Part shown: positions 40,397 through 49,223 of the stretch, in pieces
How the letters are laid out: every line of letters begins with the position of its first letter
Position numbering within the stretch: the stretch's first letter is position 1
Assembly: GCA_963714145.1 (NCBI GenBank)
Contig: OY970235.1
Span: 9,238,001-9,302,000, forward strand
Length of the DNA stretch: 64,000 nt
From: JBBWZH01 sp035544115
GTDB lineage: Bacteria; Actinomycetota; Actinomycetes; Mycobacteriales; CADCTP01
Reading direction: 5' to 3'
Notes under the pieces: model-generated
Told to the model about the DNA's origin: nothing
Seen by the model: the letters and a program-made list of their open reading frames with translations, nothing else
Databases searched by the model: none
Program-made: the position numbers and the translations under genes

Positions 40397-43057
40397 GTGC
40401 TGTCACGCGCCATTCGTCTGGGCGGCGCATTCGCCGTGCTCGCGGCCGGGGTCGCGTTGCTGCCAGCCGTGCACCGGGCCGCCGCGGCGCCCGTCCTGCC
40501 GGCCGGGTTCCAGGTCGAAACCATCCCGGCCGGGCAGGCTGCGGGCGACCTGACCGGTTTCGCGATGGTCCCCGGCGGCCTGCCGGGGGCTGGTGGTGCC
40601 TACACCATCGGCAAGGCCGGCAAGGTGGTCTGGGTCAGCGCGGACGGCACCACCGCCCGGACGATCGCCCAGTTGCCGGTCTGGGCGCACCAGGACATCG
40701 GGCTGATCGGTATCAGCGTCACCAAGCACTACGGCGAGACCGGAAAACTGCTGGTGATGTACACCGACAATCCGGCGGGGCCGTCGCACTACGCGCATGC
40801 CGCGGTGATGACCGTCGACAATCCGGCCGACCCGACCAGCCTTACCGAAACGCAGGCGCTGCTGTCCGGCGACGGCCCGACGACCCAGGTCGAAGAGAAC
40901 TCGCTTTCGCACGGGCCGGGCACCATTCTCGAAGGCCCGGACGGTTACATCTACATCGGCTTCGGTGACGAGTCGCGCTACCAGGACGCCGACCCGGCCG
41001 CGTACCGGGCCCAGCAGCTGACCGACCCGCACGGCAAGATCCTGCGCGTCGACTGGTCCGGGCGCGGCGTCCCGGCCAACCCGTACTTCCAGGCCAGCGC
41101 CCCGGACAGCTGGCAGAGCAAGGTCTTCGTGCGGGGCCTGCGCAACCCGTTCCGGTTCGGCTTCGACGGTCGCACCGGCCGGCTGTACCTCGGTGACGTC
41201 GGCTGGGCGAACTGGGAGGAGATCAATGTCGCCCGCGGCGGCGAGAACTTCGGCTGGCCCTGCTACGAGGGCATGGGCCGGACCAACGGCCACCAGAACC
41301 TGCCGAACTGCCAGGCCATGTACGCCGCGAACACCCCGGTCAGCACGCCGCTGTACACCTACGCGCACACGCCCGGCGGCAACGCCGCGGTCGGCGGCGT
41401 CTTCTACACCGGCACCTCGTACCCGGCGGCCTACCGCGGCCGCTACTTCTTCGGCGACTACGTCACCGGCTTCATCAACACGCTGGCCACCGACACCAAG
41501 GACCAGCTGACCGTGCCGCCGATCCGGTTCGCCAGCGGGCTGGGTGCCCCGGTCGCGTTCGACACGGCGCCGAACGGCGACGTGGTGTTCGCCGACATCG
41601 CCAGCGGCAACCTCAAGCGGCTGCGCTACAGCGCCGGCAACCGGCCGCCGACCGCGGTGGCCGAGGCGACCAACGACCCGGACACGCTGACCGTGCACAT
41701 CGACGCGTCGGCCTCGTATGACCTGGACGGCGACCGGCTCACGTTCAGCACCAACTACGGCGACGGGTCGGCCGCGGTGGCCGGGCCGGTCACCGCGCAC
41801 CGGTACGCCGCGCCCGGCACGTACCGGGTCGTCGTGACGGTCACTGACGTCTCGGGCGCAGTCGGGACGAAGCCACTGGACGTGGTCCCGCAGAACCACA
41901 CCCCGACGCTGACCATCGTCGCCCCGGATGCGGCGCAGACCTACGCGGTGGGCGACCCGGTGCAGCTGTCCGCGACCGCGGCCGACGCCGAGGACGGCAG
42001 CCTCGCGGTGAGCTGGGCGGTGGTACTGAAGCACTGCCCGTTCGGCGGCCCGTGCCATGACCACCCGGACCAGACCGTCACCGGCAACACGTTCAGCGAG
42101 CCGTTCACCGACCACGGCGGCGACACCTACATGCAGGTCACCGCGAGGGTCGTGGACAGCTCCGGGGCCGTTGCCCAGCAGGTGTTCGACGCCCGGCCGG
42201 AGCTGCAGACGATCTCGGTCACCTCGGGTGTGCCGGTCACCATCAACGGCTTCAACACGTCCTCGCTGCAGGTGGTGGCCGGCCAGCCGGTCACCGTCGC
42301 CGCGCCGGCGCAGCAGCAGGAGTGGACCTTCACCGGCTGGTCCGACGGCGGCGCCGCCACGCACAGCTTCACCGCGCCGAGTTCGGACGTGACGCTGACC
42401 GCGAACTACACGAACGCGATCGACGCCCGGTACACCGCGCTCGGCGGCCCGGCCGCGGTGCTCGGCGTCGCCACCGGGCCGACCCTGGACCTCGGCGGCG
42501 CGCTGGCCGGCGGCCGGTACCGGCCCTACACCCGTGGCGTGATCATGTGGTCGGCCCGGACCGGTGCGCACGAGGTGCGCGGCGGCATCCTGGCCCGGTA
42601 CTGGCCGCTGCGCGACAGCTACGGCTTCCCCACCTCGGACGAGGTCGCCGCCGGCGCCGGCCGGGCCAGCTACTTCGAGCGCGGCAACGAGTACTGGTCG
42701 GCCGCCACCGGCACCTGGTTCGTCCGCGGCGGCAACCTGGTCACCTACCTCGCCATCGGTGGCCCGGCCTACGGCCTGCCGCAGATGGACGAGCGCCACA
42801 CCCCCGACGGCCGCGGCAGCTACCAGCACTTCTACCCGGGCAACCGGTCGATCTACTACTACCCGACCACCGGCTCGCACGAGGTGCACGGCGGCATCCG
42901 CGCCAAGTGGGCCACCCTCGGCTGGGAACGCGGCCGCCTCGGCTACCCGACCACCAACGAGTTCGCCATCCCCGGTGGCCGCCGCAGCACCTTCCAACAC
43001 GGCTACATCACCTACGACACCCGCACCGGCGCCGTCCTGGCCCACTACTTCGCCTGA
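40397..43057 (+). CDS. Secreted PQQ-type sugar dehydrogenase with PKD, InlB-like and LGFP repeats
   Basis: 886 residues. Signal peptide 1-33; six-bladed sugar/sorbosone dehydrogenase propeller about 35-410 (TDPHGKILRVDWSG, FVRGLRNPFRFGFD and NFGWPCYEG are blade signatures); PKD domain about 414-500; an Ig-like segment about 500-610; an InlB-type repeat near 625-665 (WTFTGWSDGG); and three or four LGFP repeats (about 670-880, such as YGFPTSDEVAAGAGRASYF). LGFP repeats are known from actinobacterial wall-associated proteins, so the enzyme is probably anchored in the envelope and oxidises a sugar or polyol outside. GTG 40397 has GGGAGA 7 bases upstream. It is homologous to the dehydrogenase parts of genes at 44466 and 50872. 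Confidence 0.82.
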   Translation: MLSRAIRLGGAFAVLAAGVALLPAVHRAAAAPVLPAGFQVETIPAGQAAGDLTGFAMVPGGLPGAGGAYTIGKAGKVVWVSADGTTARTIAQLPVWAHQDIGLIGISVTKHYGETGKLLVMYTDNPAGPSHYAHAAVMTVDNPADPTSLTETQALLSGDGPTTQVEENSLSHGPGTILEGPDGYIYIGFGDESRYQDADPAAYRAQQLTDPHGKILRVDWSGRGVPANPYFQASAPDSWQSKVFVRGLRNPFRFGFDGRTGRLYLGDVGWANWEEINVARGGENFGWPCYEGMGRTNGHQNLPNCQAMYAANTPVSTPLYTYAHTPGGNAAVGGVFYTGTSYPAAYRGRYFFGDYVTGFINTLATDTKDQLTVPPIRFASGLGAPVAFDTAPNGDVVFADIASGNLKRLRYSAGNRPPTAVAEATNDPDTLTVHIDASASYDLDGDRLTFSTNYGDGSAAVAGPVTAHRYAAPGTYRVVVTVTDVSGAVGTKPLDVVPQNHTPTLTIVAPDAAQTYAVGDPVQLSATAADAEDGSLAVSWAVVLKHCPFGGPCHDHPDQTVTGNTFSEPFTDHGGDTYMQVTARVVDSSGAVAQQVFDARPELQTISVTSGVPVTINGFNTSSLQVVAGQPVTVAAPAQQQEWTFTGWSDGGAATHSFTAPSSDVTLTANYTNAIDARYTALGGPAAVLGVATGPTLDLGGALAGGRYRPYTRGVIMWSARTGAHEVRGGILARYWPLRDSYGFPTSDEVAAGAGRASYFERGNEYWSAATGTWFVRGGNLVTYLAIGGPAYGLPQMDERHTPDGRGSYQHFYPGNRSIYYYPTTGSHEVHGGIRAKWATLGWERGRLGYPTTNEFAIPGGRRSTFQHGYITYDTRTGAVLAHYFA

Positions 43058-43065
43058 CCCTCCGA

Positions 43066-43173
43066 TCAGGGCCCGAGCAGCCGCTCGACCTCCCGGCAGA
43101 ACTTGTCGAACGACGACGAGTTCTGCCGGGCGGCCTTAAGGTCGAACTGCGCTGCCAGCGCGGCCTGGTCAGG
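43066..43173 (-). pseudogene. C-terminal remnant of a DUF4276-like partner gene
   Basis: Directly after the AAA ATPase stop, another minus-strand frame encodes a 34-residue tail (LAAQFDLKAARQNSSSFDKF, then CREVERLLGP and stop) with no start codon of its own. The pattern FDL-x-AAR-x-SSSF-x-KFCREVERL resembles the C-terminus of DUF4276/TOPRIM-like proteins that normally follow this kind of ATPase. Only the tail is left, so an internal deletion has probably removed the start and body of the partner and brought the tail up to the ATPase gene. Confidence 0.5.
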
Positions 43174-43174
43174 C

Positions 43175-44350
43175 TCAGGCCGTGCCCTGCGGAGCCAGCT
43201 GGTTGCCGCGCATCAGCTCGCCCAGCGTGAACTGCTTAGCCCACAGGATCGTCTGGCTCGCGTCGTCGAGCTCCCCGATGACGGTCAGCCCGTCCCGGTT
43301 GGTGACCGCGCGGATCATGGCCGGATCGATGTCGTCGCGATCGAGCAGATCGGCGCTCTGGCTGGATGCGATGACCTGAACCTGCTCGCTCGCCTCGGTC
43401 AGTGCGTCGAACAGCACTCCCGCTGCCGCTGGGTGCAGCGCCAGTTCGGACTCCTCGATGCTGACCAACGAGATCTGTCCACTACGGACGGCCGGCTGAA
43501 ACAGGGCGGCGAGTACGCCGGCCGTGCGAATGGTCCCGTCCGACATGCCGTCCGGGCCGAACGTCACCTCAGCGTTGCCAGCGCCGGTCCGCTGCCGCAT
43601 CTCGACGGCTACATAGTTTCCGGCGTACTGGCGGTCGAGACCCTCGACGCCGGGCACGGCTGCGGCGAGATACTCATCAAACCGCTGCTTTGCGAGAGGA
43701 TCGCTGCTCAACTCGCCGAGCACGTCGGGCAGGTGCTCGCCCCTATGGCCGAGCGCTGAGCCGTCGGCCTCGGACTGTGGTTGGCGCAGCGTGGTGGCGT
43801 CGAGGTTGTAGAACGCCATGCCCACCAGGTGGCCGTACAGTGGTGCGAAGTTCGGTTGGAAGCTCGCGGCCGGTAGGTAGAGCCGATCCCGCTCGATCGA
43901 TCCGCCAGCTATGCTCGACCCTCTGAGCTGGCCATACAGGGTTCGGAACTCCTCGACCTCGGTCTCGAACTCGAGCCGGCAGTATTCCGAGATCACCTCG
44001 AGCGGTCGCTCGCCGCGCCGGCTGTTTCGGCCGATCTCAAGACCGTAGCTCCCGAGTACCAACTGGTCTGGGAGGTGTCCGTACTGCACGGCGACGTCAA
44101 CGGCAATGCTGAGCGCGGTAGCCGGCTCCGGCACCCGGCGCAGGATCTCGCTGAAGCCGCCATGTGCTTCCACGGCCTGGTACGGCGAGGTCGCGATGGC
44201 GTCGCTGAGGAATCGGAGGGCGTCCAGGAAGTTGCTCTTGCCGCTGCCGTTCGGGCCGATCAGCAGGGTGAGCGGACTGAGCGTGACGTCGCAGGCGCCG
44301 ATGCTGCGGTAATTGTTGATCCGGACTCGGGTGAGCCAAGGCAGCGGCAT
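43175..44350 (-). CDS. AAA-family (AAA_21/OLD-like) ATPase of a probable two-gene system
   Basis: 391-residue SMC/RecF-like ATPase: INNYRSIGACDVTLSPLTLLIGPNGSGKSNFLDAL holds Walker A near residues 32-39. A central insertion follows, then FGPDGMSDGTIRTAGVLAAL (signature), VSIEESELALHPAAAGVLFDAL (Walker B) and VIASSQSADLLD. Such ATPases usually pair with a TOPRIM-like DUF4276 gene in predicted anti-phage or DNA-maintenance pairs. Here the partner is reduced to a tail. The last residues (APQGTA) may themselves derive from the junction. GGAGGAGGGG precedes ATG 44350. Without a partner it may be non-functional or repurposed. Confidence 0.8.
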   Translation of the reverse strand: MPLPWLTRVRINNYRSIGACDVTLSPLTLLIGPNGSGKSNFLDALRFLSDAIATSPYQAVEAHGGFSEILRRVPEPATALSIAVDVAVQYGHLPDQLVLGSYGLEIGRNSRRGERPLEVISEYCRLEFETEVEEFRTLYGQLRGSSIAGGSIERDRLYLPAASFQPNFAPLYGHLVGMAFYNLDATTLRQPQSEADGSALGHRGEHLPDVLGELSSDPLAKQRFDEYLAAAVPGVEGLDRQYAGNYVAVEMRQRTGAGNAEVTFGPDGMSDGTIRTAGVLAALFQPAVRSGQISLVSIEESELALHPAAAGVLFDALTEASEQVQVIASSQSADLLDRDDIDPAMIRAVTNRDGLTVIGELDDASQTILWAKQFTLGELMRGNQLAPQGTA

Positions 44351-44408
44351 CCGTCCCCTCCTCCGCGAAGCGGCCTGGGACGGATTGTGTCAGGGCCCGG
44401 GACACGGG

Positions 44409-44440
44409 CCGGGGGCGCCACGGCGGTGTGGCGCCCCCGG
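44409..44440. terminator. 13-bp hairpin terminator
   Basis: CCGGGGGCGCCAC (44409-44421) pairs perfectly with GTGGCGCCCCCGG (44428-44440), 6-base loop. It lies downstream of the minus-strand ThuA-dehydrogenase gene (ends 44466) and upstream of the ATPase start, ending the sugar-dehydrogenase transcript. Confidence 0.75.
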
Positions 44441-44465
44441 TGGGGTGTGGTGGTGCGGTCAGGGG

Positions 44466-47400
44466 TTAGGGCGCGGTGACGCCGGGGCCGGTGAACTCGA
44501 TCCAGTTCAGGTTGAACAGGTTGGTGGTCGGTCCACCTGGGACGGAGCGGAAGACCAGGTAGAGGCGGTGGGTGGCGCCCGGGTCGGTGATCGGGACGGT
44601 CTGGCTGGCGTACGCGGTGATGCCGGTGGTGGCGTTGACGGTCGCCGTGGTCACCAGCGGGCCGGTGGGCGAGTCGAGGTGGAACTCGACGGCGCCCTGC
44701 GGCGAGCCGGCGGTGGCGGCGGAGCCACCGGCTACCCGGAACGTCACGCTGTTCACATTGGACAGGTTGACCACCCGGTTCACCGCGACCCAGTCACCCG
44801 GGTCGAGGCTGGTGCGGTTGGCGTCGCCGCCGTCCGGGTCGGTGGTCAGCGCGGTCGAAGTGCCGGACTGGTCCAGCGCGTACTCCAACTGCTGCCGCCG
44901 CTGCTGGATGATGCGCTGGTCGATGGTGGTCAGCGCCGGCTGGCCGTTGCCGCCGAGGTCGGTGTACGAGGCGGTGATGCCGCCGTACAGGTAGCCGCTG
45001 GCGTGCGTGGCATCCGCGGGATCGGTCTCGATCACGCCGGAGCAGCCGGTCTGCGAGCCCTCGCCGTGCCCGTGCGTCTCATGCCCGAGCGCGAACGAGA
45101 CGGTGACCCGGGCACAGTCGATCGTGCCGTCCTCGGGGTCGGTCACGGTCACCGACCACGGGATGTTGTCGCCCCAGTTGAAGATCCCGCCGTCCGCCGG
45201 GGTGGTGAGGTGGACGGTGGGCGCGGTGTTGCCGACCTCGATCGTGGTGTTCGCGATCGCGGTCTTGCCGCTCGAGTCGGTCACGGTCAGCCGGGCGGTG
45301 AAGACGCCGTTGCCGGTGTAGCTGAACGTCGGGTTCGGGTCGGTGGAGTCGACCGTGCCGTTGCCGTCGAAGTCCCAGGCGAAGCTGATCGAGTCACCCG
45401 GATCCGGGTCGGACGAGCCGGCGCTGGAGAAGTTGACCGCGAGCGGCGCGACCCCGCTGGTCGGGGTCGCCGACACCACGGCCGTCGGCGCCCGCTGGCC
45501 CTTGACGTAGCTGAACTTCACCAGCAGCGCGTCCGGGTTCGCCCGGAAGAAGCCGTCCCCATAGGACAGTAGGTAGAAGTTGCCGTCCGGGCCCCAGCGC
45601 ATGTCCATCGGCGCGTCGCAGATGAACGGGAAGACGGCCCGGTTGGCGGAGAAGTCGCCGCAGTTGAGCAGGCTGTTGATCTTGAAGATCTGGCCGTGCG
45701 AGTCGAGCCTGATCTCCTTGAGGTAGTCCCGGGTGAACTCGCCGAAGAAGATCGAGCCGTCGTAGTAGGCCGGGAACTTCGTCGGGTTCGGGTTCTTCGC
45801 GTCGTAGTGGTACGGCGCCGCGCCGTGCGGGCCGACCCCGCCGCCCGGGCCGAGCTCCGGGAACAGCTGCGGGCAGGTGCCGGGCGGGTCGGTGGTGTAG
45901 TTCGCCGCGCAGGGCGTGCCCAGCGGCGTCGGCGCGTTGTTGTCGTTGTAGGAGTACCAGAGGTCCGGCTTGGTCAGCGCCGGTGTCACGCCGAGCCCGG
46001 TGTTGTGCCGGGACGTGTTCTCCGGCCCGTGCGCCGGGTTGCCGCATTCGAACGCCTGCGGCGGGCTGTCCAGCGGCGTGCTGGTGGTGAAGTTCCACTT
46101 GTAGTAGGGCAGTGTCGGCGAGGCGCAGTACGGCCAGCCGTAGTTCGCCGCGTGCCGGACGATCTCCATCCGGCCGACCCCGGGTGGCCCGCGGAACACC
46201 TGCGGGGTACGGGAATCCGGCGAGTAGTCGGTGACGTAGGCGACGTCGTCCGGGTCCAGGTTCAGCCGGAACGGGTTGCGGAAGCCCATCGCGTAGATCT
46301 CCGGCCGGGTCAGCGCGGTGCCGGGCCGGAACAGGTTGCCCTTCGGGATGGTGTACGAGCCGTTGTTCTGGACGTGGATGCGCAGCAGCTTGCCGCGCAG
46401 GTCGTTGGTGTTGCCGGCGGACCGGCGGGCGTCCACGTACGGCGCGTTGTAGCAGGGCGCCGGGCAGGTCGCGGTCGGCGCGACGGTCAGCTCACCGTTG
46501 AACGGGGCGAAGCCGCCGGAGTTGCCGCCGCCGGCCGGGGTGTCGTCGCCGGTGACCATCAGCAGGTTGCCGCGCGAGTCGAACCGGATCTCGCCGGCCA
46601 CGTGGCAGCAGGCGCCGCGGTCGGTGCCGACCCGCAGGATCTGCTGCTCGCTCACCGGGTCCAGGTGTGGCGTCGGCGTTTCGACGTACTTGAACCGGGA
46701 CAGCTGGTTGTAGCCCTTGAACGGCAGCCAGGCGTTCGGGTCGGTGCTGCTGGTCGGCGAGTTCCCCTCGTTGACGGCGGGGGTCGCCGGGTTGTCCACC
46801 GGGGTGGACAGCGGCGGCGAGTAGTACAGGTAGACCCAGTGGTTGCTGCTGAAGTTCGGGTCGATCGCGCCGCCGTACAGGCCGTCCTCGTCGTGGCTGT
46901 AGACCGGGATGGTGGCCAGCAGCGTGGTGGTGCCGGTGTTCGGGTCGTGCAGCCGCACCTGCCCTGGTCGGGTGGTCTGCAGCACCCGCCCGTCCGGCAG
47001 CACCTCGAACTCGATCGGCTCGCCGATGTTCGGCGGCGCGGCGACGACGCTCATCTGGTAGTTGGCCAGCACGGTCGCGCCGCAGTCGCCGTCGCCCTTG
47101 CCGGCCGACCAGTCGATGGCGCCGGCCAGGTGGCGCTGGAACGTGTTGTCGTTGAAGGCCGCGGCGGTCTGGCCGAGCCCGGTGTAGAACGACTTGCCGC
47201 CCTTGTAGTCCTTGCACCACATGATCGGGTGGTCGGCGCCCATGGTGCCGCCCGTGTAAGTGGTCTCGTCCACAGTGGCCAGTACGTGCGAGACGCCGCG
47301 GACGTTGCCGGTGAAGTTGTAGTAGCCGTCGGCACGCCGCCAGTACTCGGGCAGGCTGGCGCTGGCCGGGTGCACCCGGTCGGCGACCTTGATGGTGGCC

Positions 47401-47927
47401 GGGGTGACGGCGGACGCGCTGGCCGCCCGGGTGCCGAGCAGGTCGGTGAGGAACTGCCAGTCCGGCTGGGTCTCGATCGCCGAGTGGATGCCGACGAAGC
47501 CGCCGCCGCCGGAGAAGTAGGCCTGGTACGCCGCCTGCTCGGCCAAGCTCAGCACCGCGCCGGAGGTGTTCAGGAACACCACCGTGCGGAACTTCGCCAG
47601 CTTCGCCGCGGTGAAGACGCGAGCGTCGCTTGTGGACTGGACGGTGAACCGGTGGCTCTTGCCGATCTTCTTGATCGCGGCCACGCCGGCCTTGGTGGCC
47701 GCGTCGTTGACCGCGGTGAAGACCAGCACCTGGTACGCCCGCCGGTCGTTGCTGCCGTGCACGGTGTCGGTGCCGGACGTGCCAGCGGGGTCGGATGGGT
47801 TGGCGGCCGGGGTGGTCGCCGGTGCCGGTGCCGCTGCTGCCGCGGGGGCCGTCAGCACACCGGCGAAGCCGGCACCGATCAGTCCCAGCGCGCTGAGCAG
47901 GGTGGTGGCTTTCTTGCCCCTACGCAT
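44466..47927 (-). CDS. Secreted ThuA-sugar dehydrogenase-PKD-CBM6 multidomain enzyme
   Basis: 1153 residues. Signal peptide about 1-33. ThuA-like domain 60-290 (QVLVFTAVNDAATKAGVAAI, GGGGFVGIHSAIET, HPIMWCKDYKGGKSFYTGLG). PQQ-type sugar dehydrogenase propeller about 300-800 (GLYGGAIDPNFSSNHWVYLYYSP-like blade, AMGFRNPFRLNLD, NYGWPYC). PKD about 805-890, an Ig-like domain with LGHETHGHGEG, and a CBM6-like carbohydrate-binding domain at 1005-1153. ThuA proteins act in keto-sugar metabolism, so oxidation and subsequent processing of a bound glycan on one exported protein is plausible. A terminator separates it from the isomerase gene upstream. Confidence 0.85.
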   Translation of the reverse strand: MRRGKKATTLLSALGLIGAGFAGVLTAPAAAAAPAPATTPAANPSDPAGTSGTDTVHGSNDRRAYQVLVFTAVNDAATKAGVAAIKKIGKSHRFTVQSTSDARVFTAAKLAKFRTVVFLNTSGAVLSLAEQAAYQAYFSGGGGFVGIHSAIETQPDWQFLTDLLGTRAASASAVTPATIKVADRVHPASASLPEYWRRADGYYNFTGNVRGVSHVLATVDETTYTGGTMGADHPIMWCKDYKGGKSFYTGLGQTAAAFNDNTFQRHLAGAIDWSAGKGDGDCGATVLANYQMSVVAAPPNIGEPIEFEVLPDGRVLQTTRPGQVRLHDPNTGTTTLLATIPVYSHDEDGLYGGAIDPNFSSNHWVYLYYSPPLSTPVDNPATPAVNEGNSPTSSTDPNAWLPFKGYNQLSRFKYVETPTPHLDPVSEQQILRVGTDRGACCHVAGEIRFDSRGNLLMVTGDDTPAGGGNSGGFAPFNGELTVAPTATCPAPCYNAPYVDARRSAGNTNDLRGKLLRIHVQNNGSYTIPKGNLFRPGTALTRPEIYAMGFRNPFRLNLDPDDVAYVTDYSPDSRTPQVFRGPPGVGRMEIVRHAANYGWPYCASPTLPYYKWNFTTSTPLDSPPQAFECGNPAHGPENTSRHNTGLGVTPALTKPDLWYSYNDNNAPTPLGTPCAANYTTDPPGTCPQLFPELGPGGGVGPHGAAPYHYDAKNPNPTKFPAYYDGSIFFGEFTRDYLKEIRLDSHGQIFKINSLLNCGDFSANRAVFPFICDAPMDMRWGPDGNFYLLSYGDGFFRANPDALLVKFSYVKGQRAPTAVVSATPTSGVAPLAVNFSSAGSSDPDPGDSISFAWDFDGNGTVDSTDPNPTFSYTGNGVFTARLTVTDSSGKTAIANTTIEVGNTAPTVHLTTPADGGIFNWGDNIPWSVTVTDPEDGTIDCARVTVSFALGHETHGHGEGSQTGCSGVIETDPADATHASGYLYGGITASYTDLGGNGQPALTTIDQRIIQQRRQQLEYALDQSGTSTALTTDPDGGDANRTSLDPGDWVAVNRVVNLSNVNSVTFRVAGGSAATAGSPQGAVEFHLDSPTGPLVTTATVNATTGITAYASQTVPITDPGATHRLYLVFRSVPGGPTTNLFNLNWIEFTGPGVTAP

Positions 47928-48010
47928 GGGGGCCTCCTCGAACAGTGGTGCGGGATGCGGGGTGCGGGTCGCCGCCGGCGGGCCCGTCGAGTGGTGCGCG
48001 CGCGGGTACG

Positions 48011-48039
48011 CCGCTCCCGCCGGGTTCCGGCGGGAGCGG
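48011..48039 (-). terminator. 13-bp hairpin between isomerase and ThuA-dehydrogenase genes
   Basis: CCGCTCCCGCCGG (48011-48023) pairs perfectly with CCGGCGGGAGCGG (48027-48039), loop GTT. It lies 36 bases beyond the isomerase stop and 84 bases before the dehydrogenase start on the same strand. The two genes are therefore only partly coupled at the transcript level. Confidence 0.7.
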
Positions 48040-48074
48040 TCGTCAACCGCGGAAGGACCAGGAGCTGACCGGGG

Positions 48075-49223
48075 TCAGCAGCTCCGGCGCCAGCTTGCGA
48101 TGTTGGTGAAGCTGGTCTGGGCGAACTGCAGCGACTGGCCCGGGTTCGCAGTACCGCCGGGCGCGTTGTCCTGCTCGTAGTTGGGGTGCCGGAAGTCGCG
48201 GTCGCCGATCTCGTTCAGCAGCTTGCGCAGCGGGATCACGCCGGTGCCGGCCGGCACCATCGTGAAGCCGTCGTCGACGTCCGCCGGGATGCCGTCCTTC
48301 ACGTGGAACAGCGGGAACCGGGCCGAGTGCTGCTGCACCGTCCTAATTGGATCGAACAGGTCGGTGCGGGTGATGCCGCGCTTGTCGACGTAGCTCTGGT
48401 AGCGGTGCCGGGCCACGTAGCCCCAGTAGATGTCCATCTCGAACCAGACCAGCCGCGGGTCGACCAGGGTGAAGAAGTACTCCAGCCCGCGCAGCCCGGA
48501 CGAGGCGGTCGGCTTGCCGTTGGCGTCCAGCGGCCCGGCGTCCAGCAGGAAGTTGTACTCGGCGTGGTGGTTGTGCTGGTACAGCTTGATGCCGCGGGCC
48601 TTGGCCCGCTCGCCGAACGCGTTGAAGTTCTCCGCCGCCGCCTGCCAGTCGGCCTTGTACCGGCTGTTGGTGGGGATGCTCGCGGTGCCCAGGTGCGGCA
48701 TGCCGAGCGTCTCCGCGATGTCCAGCTGCGCTTCGAACGTCGCCGGGTTGGCGAAGTTGAAGCCGATGTGGCTGCCGTTCGCCTTCAGCCCGTTGTCGTC
48801 GAGCAGCTGCCGGATCTCGGCCGCGGTGATCTGCCGGCCCAGGATCGAGGTCGACTGCGTGTAGCCGGCGAACTCGACCTCGTGGTAGCCCATGTTGGAG
48901 ACCTGCTCCAGCACGTACCGGAACCCACCGTCGATGCCCTGCGCCGGGTTCGGCGTGCGGGTCAGCACGTCCCGCACCGTGTAGAGGATGATGCCGCGCC
49001 GCTTCGGCGCGACGGTCAGGTCCTTGTCGTTGTGGCCGTGGTCATGACCGTGCCCGTGGTCCGATCCGTGCCCGCCGCCGTTGGCGTAGGCCGCCGGGGC
49101 CAGCGGCCCGAGGGACAGCGCGGAGACGCCTGCTGCCACTCCGGCTGACCCGGCGAGGAAGCGTCGCCGGCTCAACTGCCGGAATTCGTTGCGTCCCGCC
49201 GCATCGTCCGCTCTCGTACCCAT
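48075..49223 (-). CDS. Tat-exported sugar phosphate isomerase/epimerase-like TIM barrel, copy 1
   Basis: 382 residues. A twin-arginine signal (SRRRFLAGSAG, residues about 18-28) ends near PAAYA, followed by a His/Asp-rich linker (GHGSDHGHGHDHGH, metal-binding in appearance). A xylose-isomerase-like AP_endonuc_2 barrel follows: GYHEVEFAGYTQ, GSHIGF, YQHNHHAEYN, WFEMDIYWGY and LFHVKDG supply the metal ligands. Tat export suits a protein folded with its metal in the cytoplasm. It would act outside on a sugar produced by the neighbouring dehydrogenases, probably a 3-keto-glycoside; the latter is inference. GAAGGAG precedes ATG 49223. Confidence 0.87.
   Translation of the reverse strand: MGTRADDAAGRNEFRQLSRRRFLAGSAGVAAGVSALSLGPLAPAAYANGGGHGSDHGHGHDHGHNDKDLTVAPKRRGIILYTVRDVLTRTPNPAQGIDGGFRYVLEQVSNMGYHEVEFAGYTQSTSILGRQITAAEIRQLLDDNGLKANGSHIGFNFANPATFEAQLDIAETLGMPHLGTASIPTNSRYKADWQAAAENFNAFGERAKARGIKLYQHNHHAEYNFLLDAGPLDANGKPTASSGLRGLEYFFTLVDPRLVWFEMDIYWGYVARHRYQSYVDKRGITRTDLFDPIRTVQQHSARFPLFHVKDGIPADVDDGFTMVPAGTGVIPLRKLLNEIGDRDFRHPNYEQDNAPGGTANPGQSLQFAQTSFTNIASWRRSC

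Noticed and set aside
43069..43173. Reading the DUF4276-like tail as a translated extension of the ATPase
   Set aside because: It is in a different frame from the ATPase and lies after its TGA; one could not be read from the other without a frameshift.
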